Origin: Paragordius varius
Taxonomy: Eukaryota; Nematomorpha
NCBI GenBank assembly: GCA_964247055.1
Contig: OZ176058.1
Coordinates: 744,001-808,000 of the forward strand
DNA: 64,000 nucleotides
Direction: 5' to 3'
A program made the position numbers and the translations under genes. Of this stretch, positions 42,727 through 53,629 are shown in pieces. Numbering within the stretch: the stretch's first letter is position 1; each line of letters begins with the position of its first letter. The notes beneath the pieces are model-generated. The model made no database searches, was not told the DNA's origin, and saw only the letters and a program-made list of their open reading frames with translations.

Positions 42727-45700
42727 TTAAGGGGTTCTTATTTCATGTTCCGTGGGATGTTTTCGGAGGTTATTATCATTGTTGTTTAAGTTGTTGGTTA
42801 AGTTTTTAGTCTTTTCCTCACTGTTATTATCATTGTTGTTTAAGTTGTTGTTTAAGTTTTTAGTCTTTTCCTCACTTCTCCCTTCTTCTCCTTCGGCCGA
42901 CCAATCCATGCGATTCCTTAATTGATCAGCATGTTTGCGGATGATTTTGCCATTGTCGTTGACATTGTACGATAACCATCCCGTTCTGTCGACGATTTGT
43001 CCCTCCCTCCAACCAGAACACAATTCATTCTTGATATATACTTTTTGCCCCTTTTCAAACTCCTGCGGAATGTCGGAAGTATCCATGAACTCGTTGGGTT
43101 TCGTTTTCATCCATGTTAATGGGCTTTGCATAGTTCTTTTTAAAAACAAATGCGCGGGAGTCTCCTTCGTAGAACTGTGATGCGTGTTTCGGTAAGCCCA
43201 TAAGATTTGGTTTAATCTTCGTACTGGGTCTGCGGAAAGTGGGGTTGACATTGAATAATGATTTTTTAGAGTGTAAATTACCCTCTCTACCAACCCATTT
43301 GTTCGGGGGTGGTATGGAGCTGATGTTACGTGTTTTATATTAGAGGAAGCTAAAGTTCTCTCAAACTCCCCCGATTTAAAATAAGAGCCGTTATCAGTAA
43401 CCACCATTTTTGGGTACCCATACCGGCAAAAACAGGTTTCCAAAAACTTAAGGATATTACCGGTATTCACAGAGCGTAACGTTTCTACCTCCACCCAGCG
43501 GGTGCAATGATCAATTAGTACCACCCAGTATAAATTGTCAATGGGTCCAGCGATATCTAGGTGGAGCCGTTCCCATATGGTTGTATTCTCGTTCCATTGA
43601 TAGGTGGGATTTTCGGGTATATTTGGGCGCAGCCTTTGACAATTTTGGCAACTACGCACCCATTTATCGATATCTTGGCTCAACCCGGGCCAATAAACCT
43701 TTTCACGGCTTAATAGTTTCATGGCTTGTATTCCCGGATGGCCACTATGCAGGTATCTTAAAATATCTGGCTTAATTTTGTTCGGGATTATTACCCGATC
43801 TCCCACAAATAATAGACCGTATGCATCCTCAATTTCATTTTTTATTGCTATGAAAGGCTTGACCAGGGGGTCCGTCCAATTATTAGACCTTAGGGCTACT
43901 TTTAACTTTGCTATAGTAGGATCCTTCATAGACTCTTGATAGATAATTTCTCTATTTAAATTTAATTCGTTGGACCAAATCAAATGAACATTGCTACTTT
44001 CATCATCTTTCTCAAACGCCATCGGCTCCTGGTTTTCAATGGGGAGTCTCGAGAGGCAGTCAGCTATGTTTTCTGTACCAGGGTGATATTCTATGTTGAA
44101 ATCGAATACCGATGTTCTAGTTATCCAGCGTACTTGTTTACAATTATTAATTTTACTTAGATCTCTTTGAGGCCCAAATAGTTTCACTAGAGGTTTGTGG
44201 TCCGTTTGTATTATAAATTTCCTGCCATACAAAAAGGTTTTAAACTTCTCTAACGCTATTAGGATAGATTTTGCTTCTCGCTCAATTACTGAATAGTTTC
44301 CTTCAGCCTGAGAGCATTTTTTTGACGTGTAGGCGATCGGGCGATTACCCGCTGTTGTTCTATGTGATAAAATAGCACCGTATCCCGACATTGACGCGTC
44401 GGTTTCCAAGACTATAGGTAGTTTGGGATATACGGATGCAAGGAACTACTCTGGCAGATCAAGTCTTTAGCTTTTTTGAATATCGAATCATGCGTTAGCG
44501 TCCAACACCATTTTTGTTTGTTACCTGCTAATTTATGTAGTTCTCCCATTAAAATGCTTAGGGAAGGGATGAATTTTGCATGAAAATTAAGTAAACCCAA
44601 AAATGATCTAAGAGTGGTTTTGTTGGTCGGGGTCGGGCACTCTTGGATGGCTTTAATTTTGTTTGGGGAGGGCTTAATGCAATTTTCAGAAATAATGTGA
44701 CCAAGATATTCTACAGATGGTTGAAAAAGTTTTATTTTATCTTTGCGCAATTTTAATCCCATTGTCTCCAATTTGGTAAATACCTTTATTAGGTTGTCCT
44801 TGTGCTTTGTCTCGGTTTCTCCTGTCACGATAACGTCATCTAAATAAACGGCTGTACCTGCGCAATCTTTTAATAACTCGTCCATTATTTGTTGAAAGAA
44901 ACTGGGGGCGCAATTTAACCCGAAAGGCAATCGTTTATACTTATAAAACCCCTTATGTGTCGAAATTGTTAGTAAGTGCTGACTATCTGGGTCTACTGGA
45001 ATTTGAAAATAGGCGTCTTTCAAATCTAGTGTCGAGAAAGATTTGCCGAAGGAAATTTTTGAGATGAGGTCGTCAAAGGTTGGGATTATGTATTGCGGCG
45101 GTTTTATGTGTGGATTTATACTTATTTTAAAATCCGCGCATATTCTAAGCTCTTTATTAGGTTTTATAATATTTACAGTAGGGCTGGACCAAACGATTCT
45201 AGTCTTTTTTGGATCAACAGGCTCAATTATATCCAGTTTTACCAATCTATTTATCTCATCCTCCACTTTGCTTTGTAATGATAGTGGCACCCTTCTACTT
45301 GGAAAAATTCTACCACAATTATTATTACTTAAAAACACTTTAATCGGGTCGCCCTTCCAGCAACCAAGGCCCTCAGAAAATAACTTGCTAAATTTGTTAT
45401 ATATATCATATGAAGATAAGTTATTTATTATTACATGATTGGGTAATTTTAAATTAAATTGTTTTATCCAGTCCATTCCAAATATTGATGGTAAGTTGTT
45501 GTTTATAATAAAGCACTCTAGAATGTGCGTTCTTTTATCTAATTCAACCTGTAATTTGCATTTCCCTAATGTTTTTATACGATTATTATTGTATGCATGT
45601 ATGAAAATATTATTGTTATCAAAATCTAGTGCTGGCTTGCCTAGACGGCACCAGTTTTTATAATTTATGATGGAAATATCGGCACCCGTATCAAAAATCA

Positions 45701-46560
45701 TTTCAATATGAATATTATTTATTTTAGGAACAATTTGGGGTTTTTTTGTCTTATTAAAAAGGGAATATGTTTTAAATGTTACCTTACAACATCGAGCAAA
45801 GTGGTTTGAACGATGGCATTTATAACATTCTTTCCCATAGGCAGGGCAATGTCCAAACGAATGAGTCGTCCCACATTTTGTGCAGGTTCGTCGGTTATTA
45901 TTACTATGGTTGGTTTTTGATTGGTGAAGTGTGGCTATTTCGTTTATTTCACCATTACTACTGTGGTTCTTATTATTGTTACTTTTATTATCATTATCAA
46001 TATTGATGGACAGCACTTCTGTATTCGTTAGTCCATCTCGTGCCTTCTCATGTGATAAGGCAATATTTACCACCGTATTTAGAGAAACGGGAGCCCCGTT
46101 TTCTAAAGCTTCTGGGAACCGTGTGAATAGTTCCATTTCCACGGCTTGCTCGTCTAACCCGGCGATGAATACATCTCTGCCGGTTCTCGTCAATGTTTGA
46201 CGAGAATCGGCAGTGGATGGCCATTTGTTTAACTCTTAACAGGAATTCTGTGAACGTTTCCATTCTCCCCCTCTTCATTTTAATTAAATCAAAACGCGAC
46301 GAAAAAATATTCCTTGAGGGGGAGAAGATTTTTATACCGGCGTTTAATAGATCTGGGAATGGTATGTCGTCTATTGCTTGTGGATAGAAATAATTTTCAA
46401 TTTTATTAATATTTTCGATTCCTCCGAAAGCCAACAAACATGCTTTCAAATTTTCATCGGTGGCTGCGACATTCTTGACCTCCAAATTGCGTTTAATATA
46501 TGTAATATAATTTGTAAACTCAACATTTGGATTAAAACATGATAAATTAATTTTTTCCAT
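42727..46560 (-). CDS. gag-pol region of the Ty3/Gypsy element
   Basis: Read on the minus strand, gag starts at 46,560, only 22 bases from the LTR (MEKINLSCFNPNVEF). A zinc knuckle CTKC...CPAYGKECYKCHRSNHF lies near 45.8 kb and an aspartic protease (FDTGADISII) near 45.7 kb. The reverse transcriptase (LDLKDAYFQIPVD, YLDDVIVTG) is near 44.8-45.1 kb and RNase H (TDASMSGYGAILS) near 44.4 kb. Integrase follows with its HHCC zinc region (HSGHPGIQAMKLL, CQNCQRL) and DDE core (LDIAGP, TDNGSYF, NGLVERV) at 43.2-43.7 kb. A C-terminal tail has duplicated Asn-rich stretches (SEEKTKNL with NNNLNNNDNN). It is treated as a fossil copy: it looks nearly whole, with about two interruptions of frame. Confidence 0.9.
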
Positions 46561-46582
46561 AGCCTCGAATAGCCGCGCCAGT

Positions 46583-46878
46583 TGACAAATAGTTAATATA
46601 AATTATAAAGGATATATTTATTTATTTAGTATAACATCAAAACTGAATAATATAATATAATGTGTTCTGTGTGTTACAATGATTCCTTATATACATTAGG
46701 AAATTTGGTTATTGCATTAACAAGGATAATGGTTTAAACGTTGTTAAAGATAATAAGTATAAATAAAATAATTTGCATTCACAACCAAGGTAATATATAT
46801 TTTTAACGTAACAAGGACCAAAGTGTATTATGCACTAAAAAAGAGAAGGATTTGCGTATGATGATAACCCTTTTAACA
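46583..46878 (-). repeat. 5' LTR of the Ty3/Gypsy element (296 bp)
   Basis: It is nearly identical to 42,282-42,580. It lies next to the primer-binding site and gag start, so it is the 5' LTR for the minus-strand element. Confidence 0.95.
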
Positions 46879-46979
46879 GTAACACAATCAATTATGTAGT
46901 TTACAATTGTAATTAAATGTTTTTTTAAAAAAATATTTTTTATTTTAACGTTATGTCCGTATAATTTCACATTTTACTG

Positions 46980-47394
46980 CATTTTTGAATCAAAATTCTT
47001 TTTATTATATTTGATAATTATAGTTTGTTTCGTAATTATTATTTTTTCAAAAATTTGTTATATTATTTGCAAAAATATTTATTGCTTTATATATAATAAT
47101 TTTTCTTAGTGTTAGCTTTAGTTAATACTTTTTTTATGAAATAATAAATTTATTACAGAAGCATTTCGTATTTAACAAGTTAATAAATATTTTAATTTTG
47201 GGTTAAAAAATAATTTGAGATTATTTTTTATATCAATATTGACTTTGAACCTGTTTCCAAAATTATTTATCGAATAAAAAAATTATGTGAGTAATACATT
47301 ATAATTAAATTTATTATTTATATTATAAGTAAAAAAAAGTAAATAAAATTTTCCAAAAAATACAACCTTTTTAAATATGACATATCATTTTTTT
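46980..47394. other. AT-rich spacer, no gene seen
   Basis: No element end, repeat or coding exon was recognised. Confidence 0.45.
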
Positions 47395-47815
47395 AAGCAA
47401 AGATATCGTTTTCCAGCAAACGCAACTTAAGCAAGGCAACATTTTCAAGCACTTTTAAAGCAAAAACAATTCAAGCAAAATATTGTTGTTTCAAGCATGT
47501 CTTTGCACGAAAAGCGTTGTGTTTGGTTTAAAAATGTTGCGTTTGCTTGAAGAAATGCTGCGTTAGCTTGAAAAATATTGTGTTTGTTTGAAAAAGTAGT
47601 GTCTTAAAAAATGTTGTGTTAGCTTTAAAAATGCTCCGTTTGCTTATAAAAATGTTACTACTCGAATATGTTGCGTGAGCTGGATATGTTGAGGCTTAAA
47701 AAGTGTTGTCTTTTCTCAAAAAATATTGCGTTTATTTGAAACAATGTTTTTTTGGTTATAAAAATGTTGCCTCTGCTCAAACAAGTGCGTTGGCTTGATA
47801 TATTGTTGTCTTTGC
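47395..47815. mobile_element. Decayed FB-type iteron arrays
   Basis: The left part (47,395-47,480) has AGCAAACGCAAC and TTCAAGCAAAATATTG in the plus sense. From about 47,490 the same unit runs inverted (ATGTTGCGTTTGCTTGAAGA, GTTAGCTTGAAAAATATTG) for about 14 diverged units. It looks like a foldback element with unequal arms and no core. Confidence 0.65.
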
Positions 47816-47853
47816 CCCATTGAGCCAAAGTCCATCCATCCACCTAAATATTA
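47816..47853. repeat. Segment shared with 10,088-10,126
   Basis: CCCCATTGAGCCAAAGTCCA, TCCATCCA and AAATATTA precede a family A element in both places. Confidence 0.6.
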
Positions 47854-48090
47854 CAGTTAAAGAATTATACGGATAAAACGTAAAAATAAAAGACAAATAT
47901 TTTTTTCTAAAAGACAACACCATATACAATTGGAAAATATAAAATTAATTGTGTTAATAATATATATCACTATTTTATATTTTAGAGTTTAAAACAATGC
48001 GTTATATATTTAAAAAGTATGGCTGTCTTTTACAAAAAAAATATTTGATATTTTTAGGTTTTGTCCTTGTCTATAATTCAATTTTTACTG
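47854..48090. mobile_element. TIR element family A
   Basis: It begins CAGTTAAAGAATTATACGG, with AAGACAACACCATA inside, and ends TTCAATTTTTACTG followed by TA. Confidence 0.65.
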
Positions 48091-48274
48091 TAAAATTTAA
48101 AAATTATAATACGGACAAAACGTAAAAATATAATAAAGAATGAATTTTTTTAAAAAAAAATATAAAAACAGATTTTTTAAAAAAATTAATTTGTTTACGC
48201 AGTATGGAAATATAAATATCAATTAGTTGCAAAATCAATTTTATATTTATTTCAATGATAAATTATATAATCAT
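48091..48274. mobile_element. Second family A element, left part
   Basis: TACGGACAAAACGTAAAAAT follows the previous copy directly, as at 10,401. The AGTATGGAAATATAAATATC word matches 10,490-10,506. The right terminus is lost at the R2 boundary. Confidence 0.5.
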
Positions 48275-49860
48275 TATAAGGGAAAAAATAAGCTTTTAAT
48301 TAATAATTATATGTGTAAAATGCGTATTTTAGTTTTGCTACAATACATTATCAAATATAAACTTTATCATAATTATATAATTTCCAGGTCAAACATATTT
48401 TAAATTAATATTACAAATAATTCTAATTTAATTTCTCTTTACATTTATTATGAGATCGTTATCTGTTGGTAAAAATATCACTGAGACTTATTTGGGAGCT
48501 TATTTTGAAGTTATGATTTGGACAAGCGTCGCATGTCCTAAAACATTTTGCGAAGGATCAAAAATGTTGTTTGCGTATTTGATGATCCAATCAGATATAA
48601 TTGCAGTGATTTTGGTATAAAATCGAGGAGAGATTTCTTTTTTGGAATTAAATTGAATTTGCGATTTCAAATGAGAGTAGATATTGCCCAATTCATTGCC
48701 CGAGTTGGAATTTTCTTTAAGGGAAATAGTATAGAGATTAAATCACTTTCGCGCGATGTAAGTGTCATCATTACCAGGGCGAGTTATTCATACTGTTTAG
48801 TTTCAGAAAGTTTAAAACAAACTAGGTAAAACTTTTATTTAAATATCCAGTATTAAAGGCTTCATTCATAATTCAGAATGACACAAACATGTGGCAAAAT
48901 TTATTTGAAAACAAAATTCTTGATTATATTTAATTTAAAATATTTGTAAATAATATCAAAAAAAAATCTATAATATAAACTTTATAGAAAAAACATGACA
49001 TTATTAGTGAAACGCAAGTGACGTACGAATATTATTTTCACAATCCAATATCGCATGATATTTACTTAAATAAAAATTGGTCATGACCATGGTCTGACTG
49101 GCTCTGACCGGATTGTTTTGAAAAAGCAGTCAAATGCACAACCCTAGTCCCAACAGTCAAAAAGGAACATCAAACATACTTCGCCACAAACGAGCTATTT
49201 AATATCACCAGAGGAATCAAATCCCAATAGTAGGAAACCGTTGAATTCACTACTGGCCGTATTCACAGTACCTGGGATGAAAATTCGAAGGCATTCTTGA
49301 GGAAATAATGATCCTATGTTCTGACCTATTCTAGCAGGAACAACCCCCGTAAACCAAATTAATCACATAGAACGTTTATAGGTTTTACCACAAGAAAACC
49401 ATCCTAAAACCCCTAAGTATTTCAATATCGACACCGAAACGATTAAAAATTTATACATAATAAAGAATTAGTAATCCCCTTCTCCTGTGTTCAGAACCAG
49501 TCACCTTTAACGGAAAAGAAATGTCCTAATTAGAGCAGACTCTCGTTTAGAACCAATTATAAATTATTTATGCAAAATACTTGTTCACATATATGGAATA
49601 ATTGCATATTTTACAAAGTGCTTTATTGTTATATTTTTCGAAATGATGGGATATGTTTAAATGATGTTTAACAAATTTATATTATTAGATAAGCAAGCAT
49701 ATTTAAATATTTAATTTATATTTTTAAAAAAATATATAAGAAACAATAAAATCTAACTTTACAAAAAATTTACCATGGTGGTCAATTTATATAGTCACTG
49801 ACATAGTTGAGACTGTATTAGTTTTGAAATGTAAGATTTTTTTTAATTGCCCAAAAATTA
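48275..49860 (-). repeat. Repeat R2, copy c, with one half inverted
   Basis: 48,275-48,810 matches 26,560-27,120 in the plus sense. The segment 49,100-49,560 matches 27,150-27,590 in the opposite sense (CAATATCGACACCGAAACGA here, its complement near 27,270). A stretch in between (48,830-49,090) has no match here. A minus-strand frame at 48,500-48,691 keeps 63 codons of the decayed protein. Confidence 0.6.
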
Positions 49861-49869
49861 GAAAAAAAG

Positions 49870-50988
49870 AGGAAGGCCCAAAAAAGAAACACCAACTATT
49901 TAAGAGTGTTTTTGTTACCCTTTATACAAATAACTTTTTCAAAAGTGTTATAATTTTAATTTTTTTTAGTTTTACAAATTTTTCATAAAAAGAAATTTAG
50001 CGATACAATTTTTTTATTTAAAGTTTTAGGTAATAACTAATATATTAAATATCTGACATCTTTTTACTTAAAGCATTTTTTTATATATGAAAAATTTATA
50101 AATAACCTTAAATAGCAACGTGGAATACCAGCCAATTATATAACTGTAAGAAAAGAAAAAAGATTATTAAAAAGTATAGTTTGTATTTTACAAAATAACT
50201 GTATAAATACATTTTATACTGTAAAATTTACTTTGATTTTAGTAATTTTTAAATAGAGAATCCCCATCAATATATATATATATATATATATATAAAGAAT
50301 ATACATATAATTTAAATAAAAGAAATTAGATTTACAACGTATGTATATTTTGAAGTAGATATAAAAATTACCCAAATAAAAAGCTTATAACGATTTATTT
50401 TATAAAATCAGACTTGTAATGATTATCTATGTATGGCTAAAAAATATATATATATTCTATTCAAAATTAATTGATAAACGCCCCTTATAACATAAATATT
50501 TTTTAGATTAAATAATAATTTTTTGATGCATTTATCAATAATTATAAAAATTATAAATTAAATAAATCAATTTAAAAAAAAAGAATTTATTTAGTTTGAT
50601 TAGAAATGAATTGGTGGATAAAATGATAATATTTTCAAAATTACATTTATCATGTCTCTCATTAATTACTTTTATAGAAAATGAATCTAAAATTTATAAA
50701 GATTGTAAAATTACTATTTATTTTGGATATAAAATTGAATGGAGGGAATGTATACATTTACAGTTCAAATTCACCCGTGTACAATTCAAATTTCATTATT
50801 AAATCACCTAAAATAAATTATGTGTTTTTTAACATTACAATTACCTTTATTTTTTTTCAAATATGAAATTCTGTTTAAAATTAATATAATGCTGAAAACA
50901 TTATAAACTATGTAGAAAAAAGTATGATGGGTTTTATATTAGCCCGACACATAATTCATTTTTAGGGAGAATTCGAATCGTAAATTAT
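49870..50988 (+). repeat. Repeat R1, copy c (5' part)
   Basis: It begins like position 10 of the window (GGCCCAAAAAAGAAACACCA here). It lacks the family D insertion near 50,400 and carries family B at 50,753-50,988. It then stops where R2-d starts. Confidence 0.65.
50753..50988. mobile_element. MITE family B (copy in R1-c)
   Basis: Left TACATTTACAGTTCAAATTC and right GAATTCGAATCGTAAATTAT. TA precedes it. It is the same R1 position as other copies. Confidence 0.6.
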
Positions 50989-50999
50989 ATATCATGAAT

Positions 51000-51770
51000 T
51001 ATTATTTTGAAGTTAAGGTTTTGGGCAACCGTCGCATGGCTTTTGCCAAGAATCAAAAATGTTGTTAATTGCTTGGTGATTCTATGCAATTTTGGTGTTG
51101 CAGAAAACTATTATACGCCAGTTTTTATATAAAGTTGTGAATTCTTTTTTGAAAGAAATGATATTGTAATTTTTCAATGAGAGAGGATCTTGCTCAATTT
51201 AATGCATGTGTGGAAAAATTTTCTTTAAGTGTCAAATATCTTTCGCAAGTTGTAAGTGATATCATTACTAGGGACGAGTTATTCATACTAGTTTGATGTT
51301 TTAGTTCAAAACGAGAGAACGCTTAACTCATAAAATTCCCTTCCCTCAAAGGTAACTGATTCTGAACTCAGAAGAGGGGGATTACCAATTCGTTTATGTA
51401 TTAATTTCAATCGTTTCGGTGTCGATATTGCAATATATAGGAATTCCCTATAATTAGCGGCTTTCATGTGGTTAAAATTATAGACGCTCTAAATAGTGTG
51501 GTTGCGGGTGGTTGCTCCTGCGGGAATGGGTCAGAACATTGCTTTATATCCTCTATAATAACTTCGAATTAAATTCATTCGTCCTGGCTATCATGTGAAA
51601 GTAGTGGATTCGGCCAGTTCCTTGGATTTGACTCATTCGGTGATATAAAATAGTTCGTTTGTGCAGAAGTATGGGTTTTGTTGTTCCCTTTTTGAATATT
51701 GGGACTTTATTAGTTTTGAAATGTAAAATTGTTTTTGGATTGACCAAAAATTAAAAAAAACAGAAGCGGG
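51000..51770 (-). repeat. Repeat R2, copy d
   Basis: It matches 26,800-27,595 in the plus sense in both halves (TCGTTTCGGTGTCGATATTG, GTGGATTCGGCCAGTTCC). The minus-strand open frame 51,553-51,747 contains VPIFKKGTTKPILLHKRTI, the best preserved part of the decayed protein. The protein family is unknown. Confidence 0.6.
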
Positions 51771-51779
51771 GTAGACCTA

Positions 51780-52336
51780 GACTTTCTTAAGATTGTTTTT
51801 GTTATGCCTTATGAAACGAAATAATTTTTTACAGAGAGTGTAAATATTTTAAATTTTTTAGTTTTACAAATATATCATAAAAAAATATATTAGCGATACA
51901 ATTTTATTATTAAAAGCTTTAGTGTTAAAAGGATACGTTAATATCTGACATTTAAAAATATTTTTTAATATCATAAAGAAACAATAACCTTAAATAGCAA
52001 CGTGGAATACCAGCCAAAGCCATATAAATTACATTGTAAGAAAAGAAAAAAAAGGTATTCAAAAGTATAGTTTGTCTTTTACAAAATATATATATATTTT
52101 TTTATTTTTTAGTTGAAATTGTATAAATACATTTTATACTTGAAATTTACTTAGATTTAAGTAATTTTTGAATAGAGAATCCGCATCTATATATAGTTTA
52201 TAAAGAATCTACACATAATTTGTAAAATAAGAAAATAACGTATTTGGAATATATAAAAAATTAGCCAAATAAAAAGTTCATAACCGATTATTAATAAAAT
52301 CAGACTTGTAAAGTTTATCTACTTATGGCTATAATA
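51780..52336 (+). repeat. Repeat R1, copy d (5' part)
   Basis: AGCAACGTGGAATACCAGCC at 51,997 and CATTTTATACT blocks match R1-c and R1-a. There is no family D insertion. It ends in a (TA)n run at 52,337-52,370. Confidence 0.6.
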
Positions 52337-52338
52337 TA

Positions 52339-52370
<32 letters not shown>
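52337..52370. repeat. (TA)n microsatellite
   Basis: This simple TA run lies at the junction between R1-d and the Penelope-like relic. Confidence 0.75.
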
Positions 52371-52499
52371 TTCCCCCCGTAAGATGCCATTTTTTTCAAA
52401 AAAAACAAAGTCCACAAAAATAATTTTTTGATTCTATTTATTGCTAAAGGTATGAGACCGTAAAAATTTATTTATTGTGGTTGTTTAAATAAAAAAAAG

Positions 52500-53606
52500 G
52501 TATTAAAAAGATATAGTTTAACTTATTTAGGAATATCAAGGTATAAACCCTTGTTTGTTAAATTGTTTATAAGTTAATAACCTCGTTTTTTGAAATTCTA
52601 TGAAAAGAGACTGTACATCAAACTTTAGTAGAATTGTATGTACAAATGTTTGATTTTATTAACTAAATCTATTATGTTTTTGATGCAAATGGTTTTAGGT
52701 GTTTAAGCAGTTGTTTTTAAAAGGAATGTAGGCGAATTCATATTAATTATAATGGGACGTAATTGTATTTTACTTTATAAACTTTAGGTAGACTGTAAAT
52801 CCGGGTGGATAAAGTAAATTTAGGGGTGGCTGTTGTTTTTTGTTTTTCTGGTAATGATGATTGCCCTATTGCATTTTTAATCATAGTCATCTTAGTTGTC
52901 GGGTCTTTTTTAATGATTATATAACATCGCTTAATAGTTGATCACTCATTTTGTCAATATACTGTTCCTATGTTAAAATGAGGGTGGAGTTTCCTTGGGC
53001 AGGTAGCCTGATCATGTCAGGTAATAGCATCTTTCAAGGCTTGGAGCTCATTTTTTATATAAATTTCTTTTGGAGGTTTATCTTTTTAATATATGTCTGG
53101 TTCATTTGTATTATATCGGCTTGTTGTGGAAGAATGTGTACGCTGCTCTATATTATAGTGATTATGGTTTCTCTGGGAATATCGAAATTTAAACCTTTAT
53201 ATAGCATAAATTTAAGATCGTTAGTTATGGGTTTTAGCTGTTTTATCGGGACCGATAGTCATAGTGTGGTTGTTATGGTTGCTTTTTGACTTGCGAGGAA
53301 CTTATCGAATTTGTCGATTTTTGAGTGGGTAACTTTTTGAATACATTGTTTGACCTTTCATATGATATGCGATCTAGCTTTATATATTGGGAAAGAATGT
53401 TTACCAATTGTATGTGATTTATACAAAGATTGGTTTTGTGATGATATTATTTTGTGTAATATCATTTCATTTTTTCAAATATTATGTGTTTAGATGAGTA
53501 AAAATGTAATCGGAAGCATAGGAATTCTGGAATTACAGAATTATTTATGCATAGTTTAAGGAATAGGCGTTGCCAAAGCTTTTTGTAAATTCTATTTGAG
53601 GTAGTT
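52500..53606 (-). mobile_element. Penelope-like retroelement relic (5' part and start of RT)
   Basis: Minus-strand reading gives, in order but in changing frames, RLFLKLCINNSVIPEFL near 53,560 and DLKFMLYKGLNFDIPRETI near 53,180. RLPAQGNSTLIL follows near 53,010, and STRIYSLPKVYK near 52,800. These correspond to the N-terminal region of Penelope-like elements (the KGLNF motif), the PADKGN-like motif and the GLPKIHK motif of their reverse transcriptase. Further matches (NSPTFLL, LVNKIKH) continue to about 52,560. The endonuclease end is not present. The copy is old, with many breaks. Confidence 0.7.
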
Positions 53607-53629
53607 TAATTTGTTTAGATATGCCTTGG

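Larger units (their letters stand above)
42282..46878 (-). mobile_element. Ty3/Gypsy LTR retrotransposon
   Basis: This ~4.6-kb element is on the minus strand with LTRs of 296 and 299 bp that differ, as I read them, only by one 3-bp gap. It is a very recent insertion. Target-site duplication is GTAAC on both sides. The LTRs begin and end TG...CA. The primer site TGGCGCGGCTATTCGAGG starts two bases inside the 5' LTR, and a purine tract (AAGGAAGAAGGTA) precedes the 3' LTR. Gag, protease, reverse transcriptase, RNase H and integrase follow in Gypsy order. No envelope gene was seen. The coding region is open over most of its length but not in one frame, with about two breaks or frame changes. Some could be read-through of the kind this family uses. 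Confidence 0.95.
42127..46979. mobile_element. Family A element interrupted by the LTR retrotransposon
   Basis: The left part (42,127-42,281) has AAAAATTGAAATTATACGC, AACGACCATACTATTTAAAC and a central ATAAATTGGTAAC. The right part (46,879-46,979) resumes GTAACACAATCAATTATGTA and ends ATAATTTCACATTTTACTG. Together they form one ~255-bp family A element with GTAAC duplicated at the break. Confidence 0.8.

Noticed and set aside
43581-46200. Several plus-strand frames of 60-131 codons across the LTR element
   Set aside because: They are antisense shadows of the gag-pol region.
52951-53289. 112-codon hydrophobic plus-strand frame
   Set aside because: It is antisense to a stretch with ordered Penelope-like motifs. 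The hydrophobicity is what an antisense reading of AT-rich coding sequence gives.
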